Source: Corynebacterium kefirresidentii | GTDB taxonomy: Bacteria; Actinomycetota; Actinomycetes; Mycobacteriales; Mycobacteriaceae | Assembly: GCA_002154655.1 (NCBI GenBank) | Contig: NGUZ01000002.1 | Span: 124,001 to 188,000, forward strand | Length of the DNA: 64,000 bases | Direction of reading: 5' to 3' | Part shown: one piece after another, positions 34,616 through 43,495 of the stretch | Layout: each line of letters starts with the position of its first letter | How positions within the stretch are numbered: position 1 is the first letter of the stretch | Notes under the pieces: generated by a model | Seen by the model: the letters and a program-made list of their open reading frames with translations, nothing else | What the model was told of the DNA's origin: nothing | Database searches by the model: none | Made by a program: the position numbers and the translations under genes

Positions 34616-35516
34616 TGGTGACCTCCGGCAAAGTGGATGCGGTCGTGGGGTAGGAGGGCTGCGCGCCGTTACCGGTGGCGGCGAAGGCGCCGACGCGGGC
34701 GGCGAATGTAGCGGCATCGACAAGCGAGGCCCCGGTGAGGAGCTGGGCGCAGAAAGCACCAGCAAAGGCATCGCCGGCGCCGGTGGTATCCACGGCGGTC
34801 ACGCGTGGGGTGGGGATATTCGTGCCGCTATCCGGGGTAGCAACGTAGGCGCCGTGGGCGCCAAGGGTCAGCACGACGGAACGGAAGCCTGCCTCTACCA
34901 GGCGGTGGGCGAGCTCGCGCGGGGCGCCGTCTGCAGGTAGGCCGAGTTGGTCCAAGATGAGCCCCGCCTCGTGCTCGTTGGCGAGTAGGGGATCAGCCTG
35001 CAGAAGCGAGTCACGGTCGACCTTGACCACAGGCGCGAGGTTGACCACCACACGGCCCTGGGCCGCTTCCACGGCGGCTTGGAAACCAGAGGCAGGGATC
35101 TCGCCTTGGAGGAGCACCACGTCGGCATCGGCGATGGTGGAGGAGCGGGCGGTGACAAAGGGGGCGTCGACAAGCGCATTGGCACCGGGGGAGATGACGA
35201 TGGTGTTCTCGCCATCCGCCGAGACGGTAATGACGGCGAGGCCCGTATTGGTATCGGCCTGCTCTACAGCGCCCAGATCGATTCCGGAGGTGCGCATATA
35301 GTACATGGCGGGCTCGGCATAGGGATCGGAGCCCACCGCGCCCACAAAGGCCACGTTGGCACCCAGCTGCGCCGCCGCTACTGCCTGGTTAGCGCCCTTT
35401 CCTCCGGCCAAGATCTCGCCGCCGGAGCCCAGCAGGGTCTCGCCGGGCTGCGGGTGGCGCTCGGCGTGGACGATGAGATCGGCATTGATGGATCCGACGA
35501 CGGTTAGCTTGCTCAT
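34608..35516 (-). CDS. rbsK: Ribokinase
   Basis: 302 residues. Phosphorylates imported ribose to ribose 5-phosphate. PfkB-family motifs: GGKGANQAVAAAQLGA near 39-54 binds ribose, and DTTGAGDAFAGAF near 249-261 holds the catalytic Asp and the anion hole. It starts within the rbsB stop (ATGA) and overlaps rbsD, so it is tightly coupled. Confidence 0.95.
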   Translation of the reverse strand: MSKLTVVGSINADLIVHAERHPQPGETLLGSGGEILAGGKGANQAVAAAQLGANVAFVGAVGSDPYAEPAMYYMRTSGIDLGAVEQADTNTGLAVITVSADGENTIVISPGANALVDAPFVTARSSTIADADVVLLQGEIPASGFQAAVEAAQGRVVVNLAPVVKVDRDSLLQADPLLANEHEAGLILDQLGLPADGAPRELAHRLVEAGFRSVVLTLGAHGAYVATPDSGTNIPTPRVTAVDTTGAGDAFAGAFCAQLLTGASLVDAATFAARVGAFAATGNGAQPSYPTTASTLPEVTNA

Positions 35517-36427
35517 TGGAAATCCTCTACATTGTCGCGGGTGACGGTGATGACCTCGACGGGGACGTTCTTCTCCGCCGTGCCACCGTGCAGGAGCGCT
35601 GCGGCTTGTTCGATGGCGCGGGCACCGAGCTCTGCTGGCTGCTGGGCGATGGTAGCTTCCAGCTTGCCATCTTTGACTGCCTTGAGGCCATCGAAGGTGC
35701 CGTCAAAAGCCACCACCTTGACCTCATTACCGGCGCGCGAGCCCAAGGCTTCGACTGCGCCGAGCGCCATTTCATCGTTCTCTGCAAAGATGGCCTTGAT
35801 ATTAGGGTTGGCTTGCAGCAGGTTGGTGGCGACGTTGAGACCCTCCGTACGGTCAAAATTCGCCGATTGCTTGCCGACGACCCGAATACCCCCGTACTTC
35901 GCAATCTGCTCTTCAAAACCTTTGCCGCGCTCGCGCGAGGCGGAGGTACCGGCGGTGCCCTGCAGGATAAGTATTTCTCCCTTTTCCCCGATGGAGTGGG
36001 CGAGGGTATCCGCCGCCTGTGCGCCGCCGGCGACATTATCGGAGGCCACCATGGAATCCAGTTCTACGCCGTTGACGTCGCGGTCCACGCCGATAACCGG
36101 CACGCCGTCATCCTTGATGCCGCGCACGGCCGGGGCCACGGCATCGGAATCGGTGGGGTTGACCACGACGACCTTGGCTCCCATCGACGTGGCATTGCCC
36201 AGTTGATTGACCTGTTGGGCGGGGTCATCGGAGGCGTCCTGGATATCCAGCGGAACGCCGAGCTCCTTGGCCTTATCTTGTGCGCCGTGGCGCAGCTCAA
36301 CGAAGAAGGGGTTGGTCTGTGTCGATAGCGCTAGCGTGATGCGGTTGCGGTCTTCTTCCGAACGATTGCACGAGGCAAGACCAAGCGCGAGAGCCGGCAC
36401 GAGAAGGGTGGCGATGAGCTTTTTCAT
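35513..36427 (-). CDS. rbsB: D-ribose-binding lipoprotein of ABC transporter
   Basis: 304 residues with SD AAGGAG. The signal peptide ends at ALGLASC, so it is a lipid-anchored substrate-binding protein, as needed in Gram-positives. The periplasmic-binding fold of the sugar cluster B type is evident (LALSTQTNPFFVELRHGAQ, GVDRDVNGVELDSMVASDN, AIFAENDEMALGAVEAL). It delivers ribose to RbsC. Confidence 0.93.
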   Translation of the reverse strand: MKKLIATLLVPALALGLASCNRSEEDRNRITLALSTQTNPFFVELRHGAQDKAKELGVPLDIQDASDDPAQQVNQLGNATSMGAKVVVVNPTDSDAVAPAVRGIKDDGVPVIGVDRDVNGVELDSMVASDNVAGGAQAADTLAHSIGEKGEILILQGTAGTSASRERGKGFEEQIAKYGGIRVVGKQSANFDRTEGLNVATNLLQANPNIKAIFAENDEMALGAVEALGSRAGNEVKVVAFDGTFDGLKAVKDGKLEATIAQQPAELGARAIEQAAALLHGGTAEKNVPVEVITVTRDNVEDFQ

Positions 36428-36439
36428 GGTGGGCGCTCC

Positions 36440-37381
36440 TTAATTAGCCGTCTTATTGCGGATGACGTCGAAGCCGACGGCCAGCGCAATGACCAAACCA
36501 ATGACAATCTGCTGCCAGAACGAGGAGACATTGAGCAGATTCAGACCGTTGCGGATAACGGCCAAAAGAATTGCGCCGACCAGAGTGCCGGTGGCCTTGC
36601 CTTGCCCGCCGGAAAGCGAGGCGCCGCCGATAACGACGGCCGCGATGGCATCCAATTCGTAGCCGGTGCCGGCCTGCGGCTGTGCAGATTCGAGGCGGCC
36701 TGCCATGACCATGCCGGCCCAGGCGGCAAAGAAACCGGAGGGTGCGAAGACAGCGATCTGGATGCGCTTGACCGGCAGGCCCGAGAGACGGGCGGCCTCC
36801 AGGTTGCCGCCGATGGCGTACATGGAACGGCCAAGTACCGTGCGCTCTAGGATGAACCAGCACATGAGCCCGGCGATGACCATCATGATGATTGGCACTG
36901 GGAAGCCCGCGATATCGCCGCCAAAGGCGTTGACGGCTGGGGCGGTTTCAATGGGCGAGCCCTGGGAGATGACCAGGGTAAGTCCGCGGGCGATGGACAT
37001 CATGGCCAGCGTTGCGATGAAGGACGGAATCTTGCCCCACGCGGTGGCCATGCCGCAGATGGCGCCGGCCAGCGCGCCTACGATAAGGCCGATGAGCAAC
37101 GTGAGCCAGCCAGGTAGGCCAGCGGTGGAGAACATATAGGCCGAGACCATGGCACCGAGCGCGGCGACCGAACCTACCGAAAGGTCGATGCCAGCGGTGA
37201 CAATCACAAAGGTCATGCCGAAGGCCAAGATCGCCACCGTGGCGGCCTGGATGCCGATATTGAGCAGGTTCGCCACGGTAAGGAAGTACGGGGTAGCGAT
37301 AAACAGCGCGATGCACAGGGCAATGAGGCCAACGAGAGCGCCATTATTCATGGCCCAGTTAACTACTCTATTTTTGGTCAT
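36440..37381 (-). CDS. rbsC: Ribose ABC transporter permease
   Basis: 313 residues, eight to ten membrane segments. The motif GIDLSVGSVAALGAM (about 64-78) is characteristic of RbsC/AraH permeases, as is GGASLSGGQGKATGTLVGA near 252-270. It begins within the rbsA stop (ATGA) and is 12 bp ahead of rbsB. Confidence 0.94.
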   Translation of the reverse strand: MTKNRVVNWAMNNGALVGLIALCIALFIATPYFLTVANLLNIGIQAATVAILAFGMTFVIVTAGIDLSVGSVAALGAMVSAYMFSTAGLPGWLTLLIGLIVGALAGAICGMATAWGKIPSFIATLAMMSIARGLTLVISQGSPIETAPAVNAFGGDIAGFPVPIIMMVIAGLMCWFILERTVLGRSMYAIGGNLEAARLSGLPVKRIQIAVFAPSGFFAAWAGMVMAGRLESAQPQAGTGYELDAIAAVVIGGASLSGGQGKATGTLVGAILLAVIRNGLNLLNVSSFWQQIVIGLVIALAVGFDVIRNKTAN

Positions 37382-38922
37382 GCTTCATCCTTGGGGTTGG
37401 CGCCGGCAGGTGCGGCAGCAGTGGCGGAAGTAGCGGAGGTCACATTGGATACGGCGAAGGCCATGACCTCGTCTTGGGTGGAGTCCTTGGGTAGTTGGCC
37501 GGCGAGTTGTCCACCGGACATGACGAGGATGCGATCGGACATGCCGAGCACCTCGGGTAAATCGGAGGAGGCCATGAGCACGGCGCCACCGGCTGCGGTG
37601 ACCTCATTAATGATGTTGTAGATCTCCACCTTGGCACCGACGTCGACGCCGCGGGTGGGCTCATCGAGCAGGAGGACTTTGGAGCCGGCGAGCACCCAGC
37701 GGCCGAAGACGGCCTTTTGTTGGTTGCCACCGGATAAGTTCCGGATGGGCTGCGAGAGATCAGCCATGCGGATGCGCAGCTTTTCCGCTACCGCACCGGC
37801 GCGGCGGCGTTGGCCGCTGCGGTCTGCAAGCCCTGCCTTGGCAGTGGGGTAGAGGGTAGCAAACCCCAGGTTATCGCCCACGGAGGCGTCAAGGACGAGC
37901 GCCTGGGACTTGCGGTCTTCCGGGATATGGCCCACGCCGGCTCGGATGGCGGCGCGTATATCGCCGCTGCGCAGCTGCGTGCCGCCAACGCGGATGGAGC
38001 CGGAATCGTAAGGATCGGCGCCTGCGATGGCGCGAATGACCTCGGTACGGCCGGCCCCCACGAGTCCGGCTAGGCCGACGACTTCGCCGGCATGGACGGA
38101 GAAGGTGACGTCGTGAAAGGCGCCGTCGGAAGTCAGCTCGGAGACTTCTAGTAGGGCCTCGCCGTGTTCAGGGGGAACCTTGCGCGGGTATTGATTTTCA
38201 ATCTCGCGGCCGACCATGAGCCGGACCAGCTCGTCTTCGTCCGTATCGGCAGGGACTTCGGCAATGAAAGAACCATCGCGCAGCACGCTAATGGTCTCTG
38301 CAATTCGCGCTAGTTCCTCCAAGTGATGGCTGATAAAAATCATGGCCACGCCCTTGGCCTTGAGCTCCTCAAGCACGGCAAAGAGGGCATCGACCTCCTT
38401 ACCGGTGAGCGCGGCCGTGGGCTCATCCAGGATAAGAATTCGCGCGTTCATGGACAGCGCCTTGGCGATTTCTACGAGCTGCTGCTTGGCGACGCCGAGC
38501 TCACCCACCGGCATATCCAGGTCCACGTCCAAGCCGATGAGATGCAGCGCGGCTTGGGCCTGTGTCTTGAGGTGTTTGTGGTTGACCAACCCGAAGCGGC
38601 GCGGGGTGCGCCCGAGCATGATGTTCTCGGCCACCGACATGGTGGGAACGAGGTTGAGCTCTTGGTGGATGGTGGCGATGCCCAGCGCCTCGGAGGCATT
38701 GGTGTCTGGGATTTTAACCTCTGCGCCATCCACCACAATGCGGCCGGAATCTGGTTGGTGGACGCCGGCAATCATCTTGATGAGCGTGGATTTTCCGGCG
38801 CCGTTTTCACCCAGCAAGGCTTGGACCTGACCCCGGCGGACGGTGAGATCCACGCCTTTAATGACTTCCACCTGGCCAAAGGATTTGGTGACGTTTTCTA
38901 GGCGCAATACGTGGTCACTCAT
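37378..38922 (-). CDS. rbsA: Ribose ABC transporter ATPase with two ABC domains
   Basis: 514 residues. First domain: Walker A GENGAGKST and DEPTAALTGKEVDALF. Second domain: degenerate P-loop region (GLVGAGRTEVIRAI) and LSGGNQQKAVFGRWV with DEPTRGVDVGAK. The asymmetric pair is standard for RbsA/MglA. An Ala-rich tail (TSATSATAAAPAG) ends the protein. Start overlaps rbsR (ATGA). Confidence 0.95.
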   Translation of the reverse strand: MSDHVLRLENVTKSFGQVEVIKGVDLTVRRGQVQALLGENGAGKSTLIKMIAGVHQPDSGRIVVDGAEVKIPDTNASEALGIATIHQELNLVPTMSVAENIMLGRTPRRFGLVNHKHLKTQAQAALHLIGLDVDLDMPVGELGVAKQQLVEIAKALSMNARILILDEPTAALTGKEVDALFAVLEELKAKGVAMIFISHHLEELARIAETISVLRDGSFIAEVPADTDEDELVRLMVGREIENQYPRKVPPEHGEALLEVSELTSDGAFHDVTFSVHAGEVVGLAGLVGAGRTEVIRAIAGADPYDSGSIRVGGTQLRSGDIRAAIRAGVGHIPEDRKSQALVLDASVGDNLGFATLYPTAKAGLADRSGQRRRAGAVAEKLRIRMADLSQPIRNLSGGNQQKAVFGRWVLAGSKVLLLDEPTRGVDVGAKVEIYNIINEVTAAGGAVLMASSDLPEVLGMSDRILVMSGGQLAGQLPKDSTQDEVMAFAVSNVTSATSATAAAPAGANPKDEA

Positions 38923-39908
38923 GGCGTGGCCTCATCGAGGTGGTGGGCGGTGGACATGCGTGGGATGTAGCGGGTGTCTAGCACTTCGCCTTCTGGCTGG
39001 CGCTTTTCGTTAATGGCCGCGATGAGCTTAGCCGTGGCGGTCTCGCCCATCCGTGCAACATCCTGGTCCACTACCGAAATGGGGGAGGGCTGAAAGCGCA
39101 GGTAGATAAAATCATCGAAGCCCACGAGCGCGATCTCTTCTCCGATGCGCTTACCCGCATTATGGCAGGCCTCTAGTGCACCGGCAGTCATCATGGAATC
39201 GCCGGCAATAAGCGCGGTGACGCCCTCCTGCAGGAGCGCGATAGCGCCCTTATAACCTTCGCGGTGGCGGTAGCTGCCGTGGTGGATGTGGGTAGGCATC
39301 CCACGCGTGGCGGCCTTGAATGCTTCGAGTCGCTGCCGGCCGGTGGAGGTTTCCTGCGGGCCGGACAGGTAGCCGATATGCGTGTGCCCCTTCTCCTTGA
39401 GCTGTTCCACGGCCTGTTCGATTCCCTTGTGCGGATCTGATAGCACCGCGGGAATCTGGCCCAGGGTCCGGTCAATGAGCACGAGCGGCCGGTAGGTGCG
39501 CGCCTGCTCGAGCGCTTCTTCGGCACCTTCGAGCGGTACGGCGATAATTCCGTCCACCTGGCGTTCCATGAGGGCATCGAGGGCCTTGACTAGCCGCTGT
39601 GGTTCCTCGCCGCAACTGGTAATCATTGTGGCTAGACCCTGTTTATCGGCGGCCTCTTCAACGGCTGCCGCCATCGCTGCGAAATAGGCATTATCCAGGC
39701 TGGGGATGACTAGGCCGATGGCATTCGACCGGGAGCTACGCAAGGCGCGGGCCTGGGCGTTGGGCCTATAGTTCAGCTTGACGGCCGTGTCCTTGACGCG
39801 TTGGCGCGTGGATTCAGAGATAGCAGGGTTGCCCGAGAGTGAGCGGGACGCGGTAGAAATGGATACTCCAGCAGCAGCGGCCACGTCTTTAAGGGTGGTT
39901 CCGGCCAT
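38919..39908 (-). CDS. rbsR: LacI-family ribose operon repressor
   Basis: 329 residues from ATG 39908 with strong SD AAGGAGG. N-terminal LacI helix-turn-helix (TLKDVAAAAGVSISTASRSLSG) and hinge (NYRPNAQARALRS), then a sugar-binding domain. First gene of the operon; the perfect palindrome TGCAATCGATTGCA lies 52 bp upstream and is the probable operator. Ribose or its phosphate should release it, by analogy to RbsR of C. glutamicum. Confidence 0.92.
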   Translation of the reverse strand: MAGTTLKDVAAAAGVSISTASRSLSGNPAISESTRQRVKDTAVKLNYRPNAQARALRSSRSNAIGLVIPSLDNAYFAAMAAAVEEAADKQGLATMITSCGEEPQRLVKALDALMERQVDGIIAVPLEGAEEALEQARTYRPLVLIDRTLGQIPAVLSDPHKGIEQAVEQLKEKGHTHIGYLSGPQETSTGRQRLEAFKAATRGMPTHIHHGSYRHREGYKGAIALLQEGVTALIAGDSMMTAGALEACHNAGKRIGEEIALVGFDDFIYLRFQPSPISVVDQDVARMGETATAKLIAAINEKRQPEGEVLDTRYIPRMSTAHHLDEATP

Positions 39909-39960
39909 GCTGACCTCCTTGGGTTTTAAGGCATATGAGCCATCGTCTGGCCCTACGGGG

Positions 39961-39974
39961 TGCAATCGATTGCA
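39961..39974. promoter_or_regulatory. LacI-type operator of the rbs operon
   Basis: TGCAATCGATTGCA, a perfect 14-bp palindrome with the central CG typical of LacI/GalR boxes. It lies between rbsR and the divergent YdcF-like gene, 67 bp before that gene, so it could affect both. Confidence 0.85.
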
Positions 39975-40041
39975 TGCTCGAGTTAAACCTAAGACCTTTT
40001 CTATCTTTCTGTCAAGGTGTGGCGAGTCTATGCTGGTATCC

Positions 40042-40485
40042 ATGTCTGACCCGCTCCTCGTGTTGGGTTCCCGCGTGACCCACGGCTACCCCGGCGCTAT
40101 GTTGCGTTCGCGTCTGGATAAAGCGCTGGCCCTTTATCATGGCCAGCAGATTATTGTCTCTGGTCGCGGCGAGGCAGGTCCGATGGCCACTTATCTTATT
40201 GAGCGCGGCGTACCTGCTGAGCGAGTAGTGGTGGAGCCAGACGCTACGAGCACCAATGAGAACTTGGAAAATGCTCACCGCTTGGTCCCGGACGCTGTCT
40301 TGCAGGTGGTGACCAATGATTTCCATGTCCTACGCACGGCCCTGTGGGCCTGGCATCTTGGCATCGCCGTGCACCTTTATCCTGCGCGGACCCCGTGGCG
40401 CTTGATGCCGCGCAATTACCTGCGCGAAGTTCTAGCTACCCCGCACTCCGCAGCGCGAATAGCGTGGCGGCGGATTCGCGGATAG
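40042..40485 (+). CDS. YdcF-like (DUF218) protein
   Basis: 147 residues from ATG 40042. TATGCT lies 7 bases before it, supporting a leaderless start there rather than at ATG 40030. The DUF218/YdcF core is visible: LLVLGSRV, ALALYHGQQIIVSGRGEAG, ATSTNENLENA and VTNDFHVLRT. There are no membrane segments, so it is a soluble single-domain form. Relatives bind S-adenosylmethionine or act in envelope chemistry; the function here is unknown. Confidence 0.82.
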   Translation: MSDPLLVLGSRVTHGYPGAMLRSRLDKALALYHGQQIIVSGRGEAGPMATYLIERGVPAERVVVEPDATSTNENLENAHRLVPDAVLQVVTNDFHVLRTALWAWHLGIAVHLYPARTPWRLMPRNYLREVLATPHSAARIAWRRIRG

Positions 40486-40605
40486 CGCTTCTCTTTATGA
40501 GGCAGCCCCCTATCTGTCCGCGGGCCTCCAGCCCCGAAAGAGGTTAACAAGCGGTTAACTCTAGGTCCGTAACCTGCTGAAACTGTGGGTATTCGCTGGT
40601 GGTTA

Positions 40606-40619
40606 TGCAAACGATTGAC
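40606..40619. promoter_or_regulatory. Possible LacI-type operator of the galactose operon
   Basis: TGCAAACGATTGAC matches the rbs palindrome TGCAATCGATTGCA at 11 of 14 positions, and lies 63 bp upstream of galM. Just before it, GGTTAAC occurs twice (40542-40548 and 40553-40559). No LacI gene is adjacent to the galactose genes, so RbsR or a distant paralogue could bind. Confidence 0.45.
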
Positions 40620-40681
40620 CGGCGCTTTGCCGTGCTCCTAGGCTAAATCCAACGAAAGTTATAGCCAGAAAGGTCTTTGTT

Positions 40682-41581
40682 ATGACCAGTGGAGGAGCGG
40701 CTGGCTCTGACGCTGAATACCCCAGCGTCGCCATTTCTTATGGCGATTACGCGGCCGAGATTGCTCTGTTCGGCGGTGCAATCAAGGCGTTGACCTATCG
40801 CGGTGCGCCCTTGGTAGAAAGCTACGACGGTAAACCACCACTCATGGCCGGTGTAGTGCTGGCGCCGTGGCCCAATCGCACCGAAGATGGCTGGTTTGAA
40901 TGGCAGGGGAGCGCCCACCAGCTAGAAATTACGGAACCGGAGCGCAATAACGCCATCCACGGCTTCGCGGTGGATTGGTGGCGAATGAAGGAACGCACAG
41001 AAAGCCGAGTGATCCTCGCCTTTGACATCGAGCCGCGGCACGGGTGGCCATGGGCCATTCAGCTGGAGGCTACCTATGCTCTCGATGAGCAAGGATTGCA
41101 CCACCAACTCACCGCCCGCACCGCAGACCCCGGCGAGGTTCCCTTTGCCTATGGCCTCCACCTCTACCTTTCCCCACAGGGAGCTGGGGCGGAGGAAGCG
41201 GTGCTGAGCGTGGACGTCGGCAAGCGCCACGTGCTAGACACGCGCAACCTGCCCACGGGCAAGACGGAGCAGGTGCGCATTGTCAACCAACCCATCGCCG
41301 AGGTGGATTGGGACGATTGCTTCCACGGTGAAGGGCCGCTGACGGCCATATATACAGCCGGTGGAAAAGGCGTGCGGCTGGAGATGGGCGAGGGCCTGAA
41401 CTGGGTGCAGATGTTTACCCCAGCCAACTTCCCGCGGGAACAAGGCCCAGGCAAGGCGCTTGCGGTAGAGCCCATGAGCGCGCCGCCGAATGCGCTGCGT
41501 AGCGGGGAAGACCTCGCGCGCTTGAGTGCTCAAAATCCACAGACTTATACGCTGCTGCTGGCAGCAGAAAATAATAACTAG
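40682..41581 (+). CDS. galM: Aldose 1-epimerase (mutarotase)
   Basis: 299 residues with SD GAAAGG. Converts beta- to alpha-galactose for GalK. Galactose mutarotase-like fold: GVVLAPWPNRTEDGWFEW, the catalytic His in NAIHGFAVDWWRM (about 85), FAYGLHLYLSP and the catalytic Glu in the C-terminal LAVEPMSAPPNA. First gene of galM-symporter-small protein-galT-galK. Confidence 0.92.
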   Translation: MTSGGAAGSDAEYPSVAISYGDYAAEIALFGGAIKALTYRGAPLVESYDGKPPLMAGVVLAPWPNRTEDGWFEWQGSAHQLEITEPERNNAIHGFAVDWWRMKERTESRVILAFDIEPRHGWPWAIQLEATYALDEQGLHHQLTARTADPGEVPFAYGLHLYLSPQGAGAEEAVLSVDVGKRHVLDTRNLPTGKTEQVRIVNQPIAEVDWDDCFHGEGPLTAIYTAGGKGVRLEMGEGLNWVQMFTPANFPREQGPGKALAVEPMSAPPNALRSGEDLARLSAQNPQTYTLLLAAENNN

Positions 41582-41592
41582 AAAGGTCAGCC

Positions 41593-43242
41593 ATGGAGAC
41601 TGCTGAATCCGTATTGAGGCTCGATGCCTCTTGGGTGGATTACTTATTGGTAGCCATCTACTTCCTCTTCGTTCTAGGTATCGGCTGGGCCGCCAAGGCC
41701 AGGGTGTCTAGCTCCATCGACTTCTTCCTCTCCGGTCGAGGCTTGCCCGCCTGGGTGACCGGACTGGCCTTCGTCTCGGCCAACCTAGGCGCGGTAGAAA
41801 TCATCGGTATGTCCGCCAATGGCGTGGAGTATGGCTTCCAAACCATGCACTACTTCTGGATCGGTGCCATCCCCGCCATGGTCTTTTTGGGCATTGTGAT
41901 GATGCCGTTCTACTACGGCTCCAAGGTGCGCTCAGTGCCGGAATTTATGCGCAAACGTTTTGGCAATGCCGCGCACTTGGTCAACGCGATTTCCTTTGCC
42001 GTAGCCCAGCTGCTCATTGCAGGTGTGAACCTGTACCTGCTGGCCACCATCGTAGAGGCCCTGCTGGGCTGGCAGATGTGGGTATCGCTCTTGGTCGCCG
42101 GGTTTATTGTGCTGTCCTATATCACCTTGGGTGGCCTTTCGGCCGCCATCTATAACGAGGTGCTGCAGTTCTTCGTTATCATCGCCGCGCTTGCCCCACT
42201 AACCATTATTGGGTTGAACCGCGTGGGCGGCTGGAGCGGGTTAAAAGACGCCGTGGCCAATGACTCTCACTTCCACACCTGGCCGGGCACGGACATCTCC
42301 GGCTTCGAAAACCCGGTGTGGTCTGTCATCGGCATCGTCCTAGGCCTAGGCTTCGTGCTCTCCTTCGGCTACTGGACCACTAACTTCGTAGAAGTCCAGC
42401 GCGCCATGGCCTCGGATTCTATTTCCGCGGCCCGCAAGACCCCAATCATCGGTGCCTTCCCCAAGATGTTCGTACCTTTCCTGGTGGTTATTCCGGGCAT
42501 GGTTGCTTCCGTGTCCGTGGCTGACTTGATGGAGGAGCGCGCCGAGCCGAACGACGCCATCCTGCTGCTCATGCGCGACCTGCTACCCAATGGCCTATTG
42601 GGTGTGGCAATTGCCGGTCTCTTGGCGTCGTTCATGGCCGGCATGGCGGCAAATATCTCGGCCTTTAATACCGTCATTTCCTATGACATCTGGCAGACCT
42701 ACGTGGTCAAGGACCGCGAGGATGACTACTACTTGAAGTTCGGACGCATCGCTACGGTTATCGCCACCGCTATTGCCATCTTCACCGCGCTTTTGGCACA
42801 AAACTTTGGCAATATCATGGACTACCTGCAGACCCTGTTTGGCTTCTTTAATGCGCCGCTCTTTGCCACCTTCATCTTGGGTATGTTCTGGAAGCGCATG
42901 ACCCCGCACGCTGGTTGGTCCGGACTGGTGGCCGGTACTGGTTCCGCCATTGCTTTCTGGTACGTCGCTTCTTTCACGGACATGATTAATCTTCCAGGCC
43001 AGGGCACCGCCTTCGTCGCGGCCGGCGTGGCCTTCGCCGTGGATATCGTGGTCTCCGTCGTGGTTACCTTGTTTACCCAACCCAAGCCGGATGCCGAGCT
43101 GGTCGGCTTCGTTTCCTCCGTAACCCCCAAGGACCACTTCGAGGACTACACCGAAAAGTCCTTGCCGTGGTACCAACAGACCGTCCCGCTGGGCATCATC
43201 TGCCTAGTTATGGCCGTAGCACTCAACGTCATCTTTGCCTAA
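41593..43242 (+). CDS. Sodium/sugar (galactose) symporter, SSS family
   Basis: 549 residues, about 14 membrane segments, SD GAAAGG. SGLT-like motifs SSSIDFFLSGRGLPAWVTGLAFVSANLG (broken up here) and GYWTTNFVEVQRAMAS are of the solute:sodium symporter family, sugar branch. It probably imports galactose for the surrounding Leloir genes. It is followed 10 bp later by an 80-residue membrane protein, an arrangement known for SSS transporters with a small partner. Confidence 0.9.
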   Translation: METAESVLRLDASWVDYLLVAIYFLFVLGIGWAAKARVSSSIDFFLSGRGLPAWVTGLAFVSANLGAVEIIGMSANGVEYGFQTMHYFWIGAIPAMVFLGIVMMPFYYGSKVRSVPEFMRKRFGNAAHLVNAISFAVAQLLIAGVNLYLLATIVEALLGWQMWVSLLVAGFIVLSYITLGGLSAAIYNEVLQFFVIIAALAPLTIIGLNRVGGWSGLKDAVANDSHFHTWPGTDISGFENPVWSVIGIVLGLGFVLSFGYWTTNFVEVQRAMASDSISAARKTPIIGAFPKMFVPFLVVIPGMVASVSVADLMEERAEPNDAILLLMRDLLPNGLLGVAIAGLLASFMAGMAANISAFNTVISYDIWQTYVVKDREDDYYLKFGRIATVIATAIAIFTALLAQNFGNIMDYLQTLFGFFNAPLFATFILGMFWKRMTPHAGWSGLVAGTGSAIAFWYVASFTDMINLPGQGTAFVAAGVAFAVDIVVSVVVTLFTQPKPDAELVGFVSSVTPKDHFEDYTEKSLPWYQQTVPLGIICLVMAVALNVIFA

Positions 43243-43252
43243 GGAGCCCAAC

Positions 43253-43495
43253 ATGTCTGAGAAAAAGCGCGCGGGCGCATTCGACCTGCGCAACGTCATC
43301 GCCGCACTCCTCGGCCTCTACGGCCTCATCTTGCTCGGCTGCTATTTCTTCCTTGACCCAGGCATTAACCCAGATACCGGGCAGGCCAAAAACGTCAGCG
43401 ATAACCTATGGGCAAGCCTTGCTTTGCTGGCCGTGGCCGCCGCCTTTGTGCTGTGGGCGCGCCTGAAGCCCATCACCATCCCAGGAGAAGACTAA
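43253..43495 (+). CDS. Small membrane protein, probable symporter partner
   Basis: 80 residues with SD AAGGAG. Two membrane segments (about 16-37 and 56-75), joined by a polar loop DPGINPDTGQAKNVSDN. It sits between the symporter and galT; its stop overlaps the galT start by one base (TAATG). The position suggests a small subunit of the sodium/galactose symporter; no direct evidence. Confidence 0.75.
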   Translation: MSEKKRAGAFDLRNVIAALLGLYGLILLGCYFFLDPGINPDTGQAKNVSDNLWASLALLAVAAAFVLWARLKPITIPGED

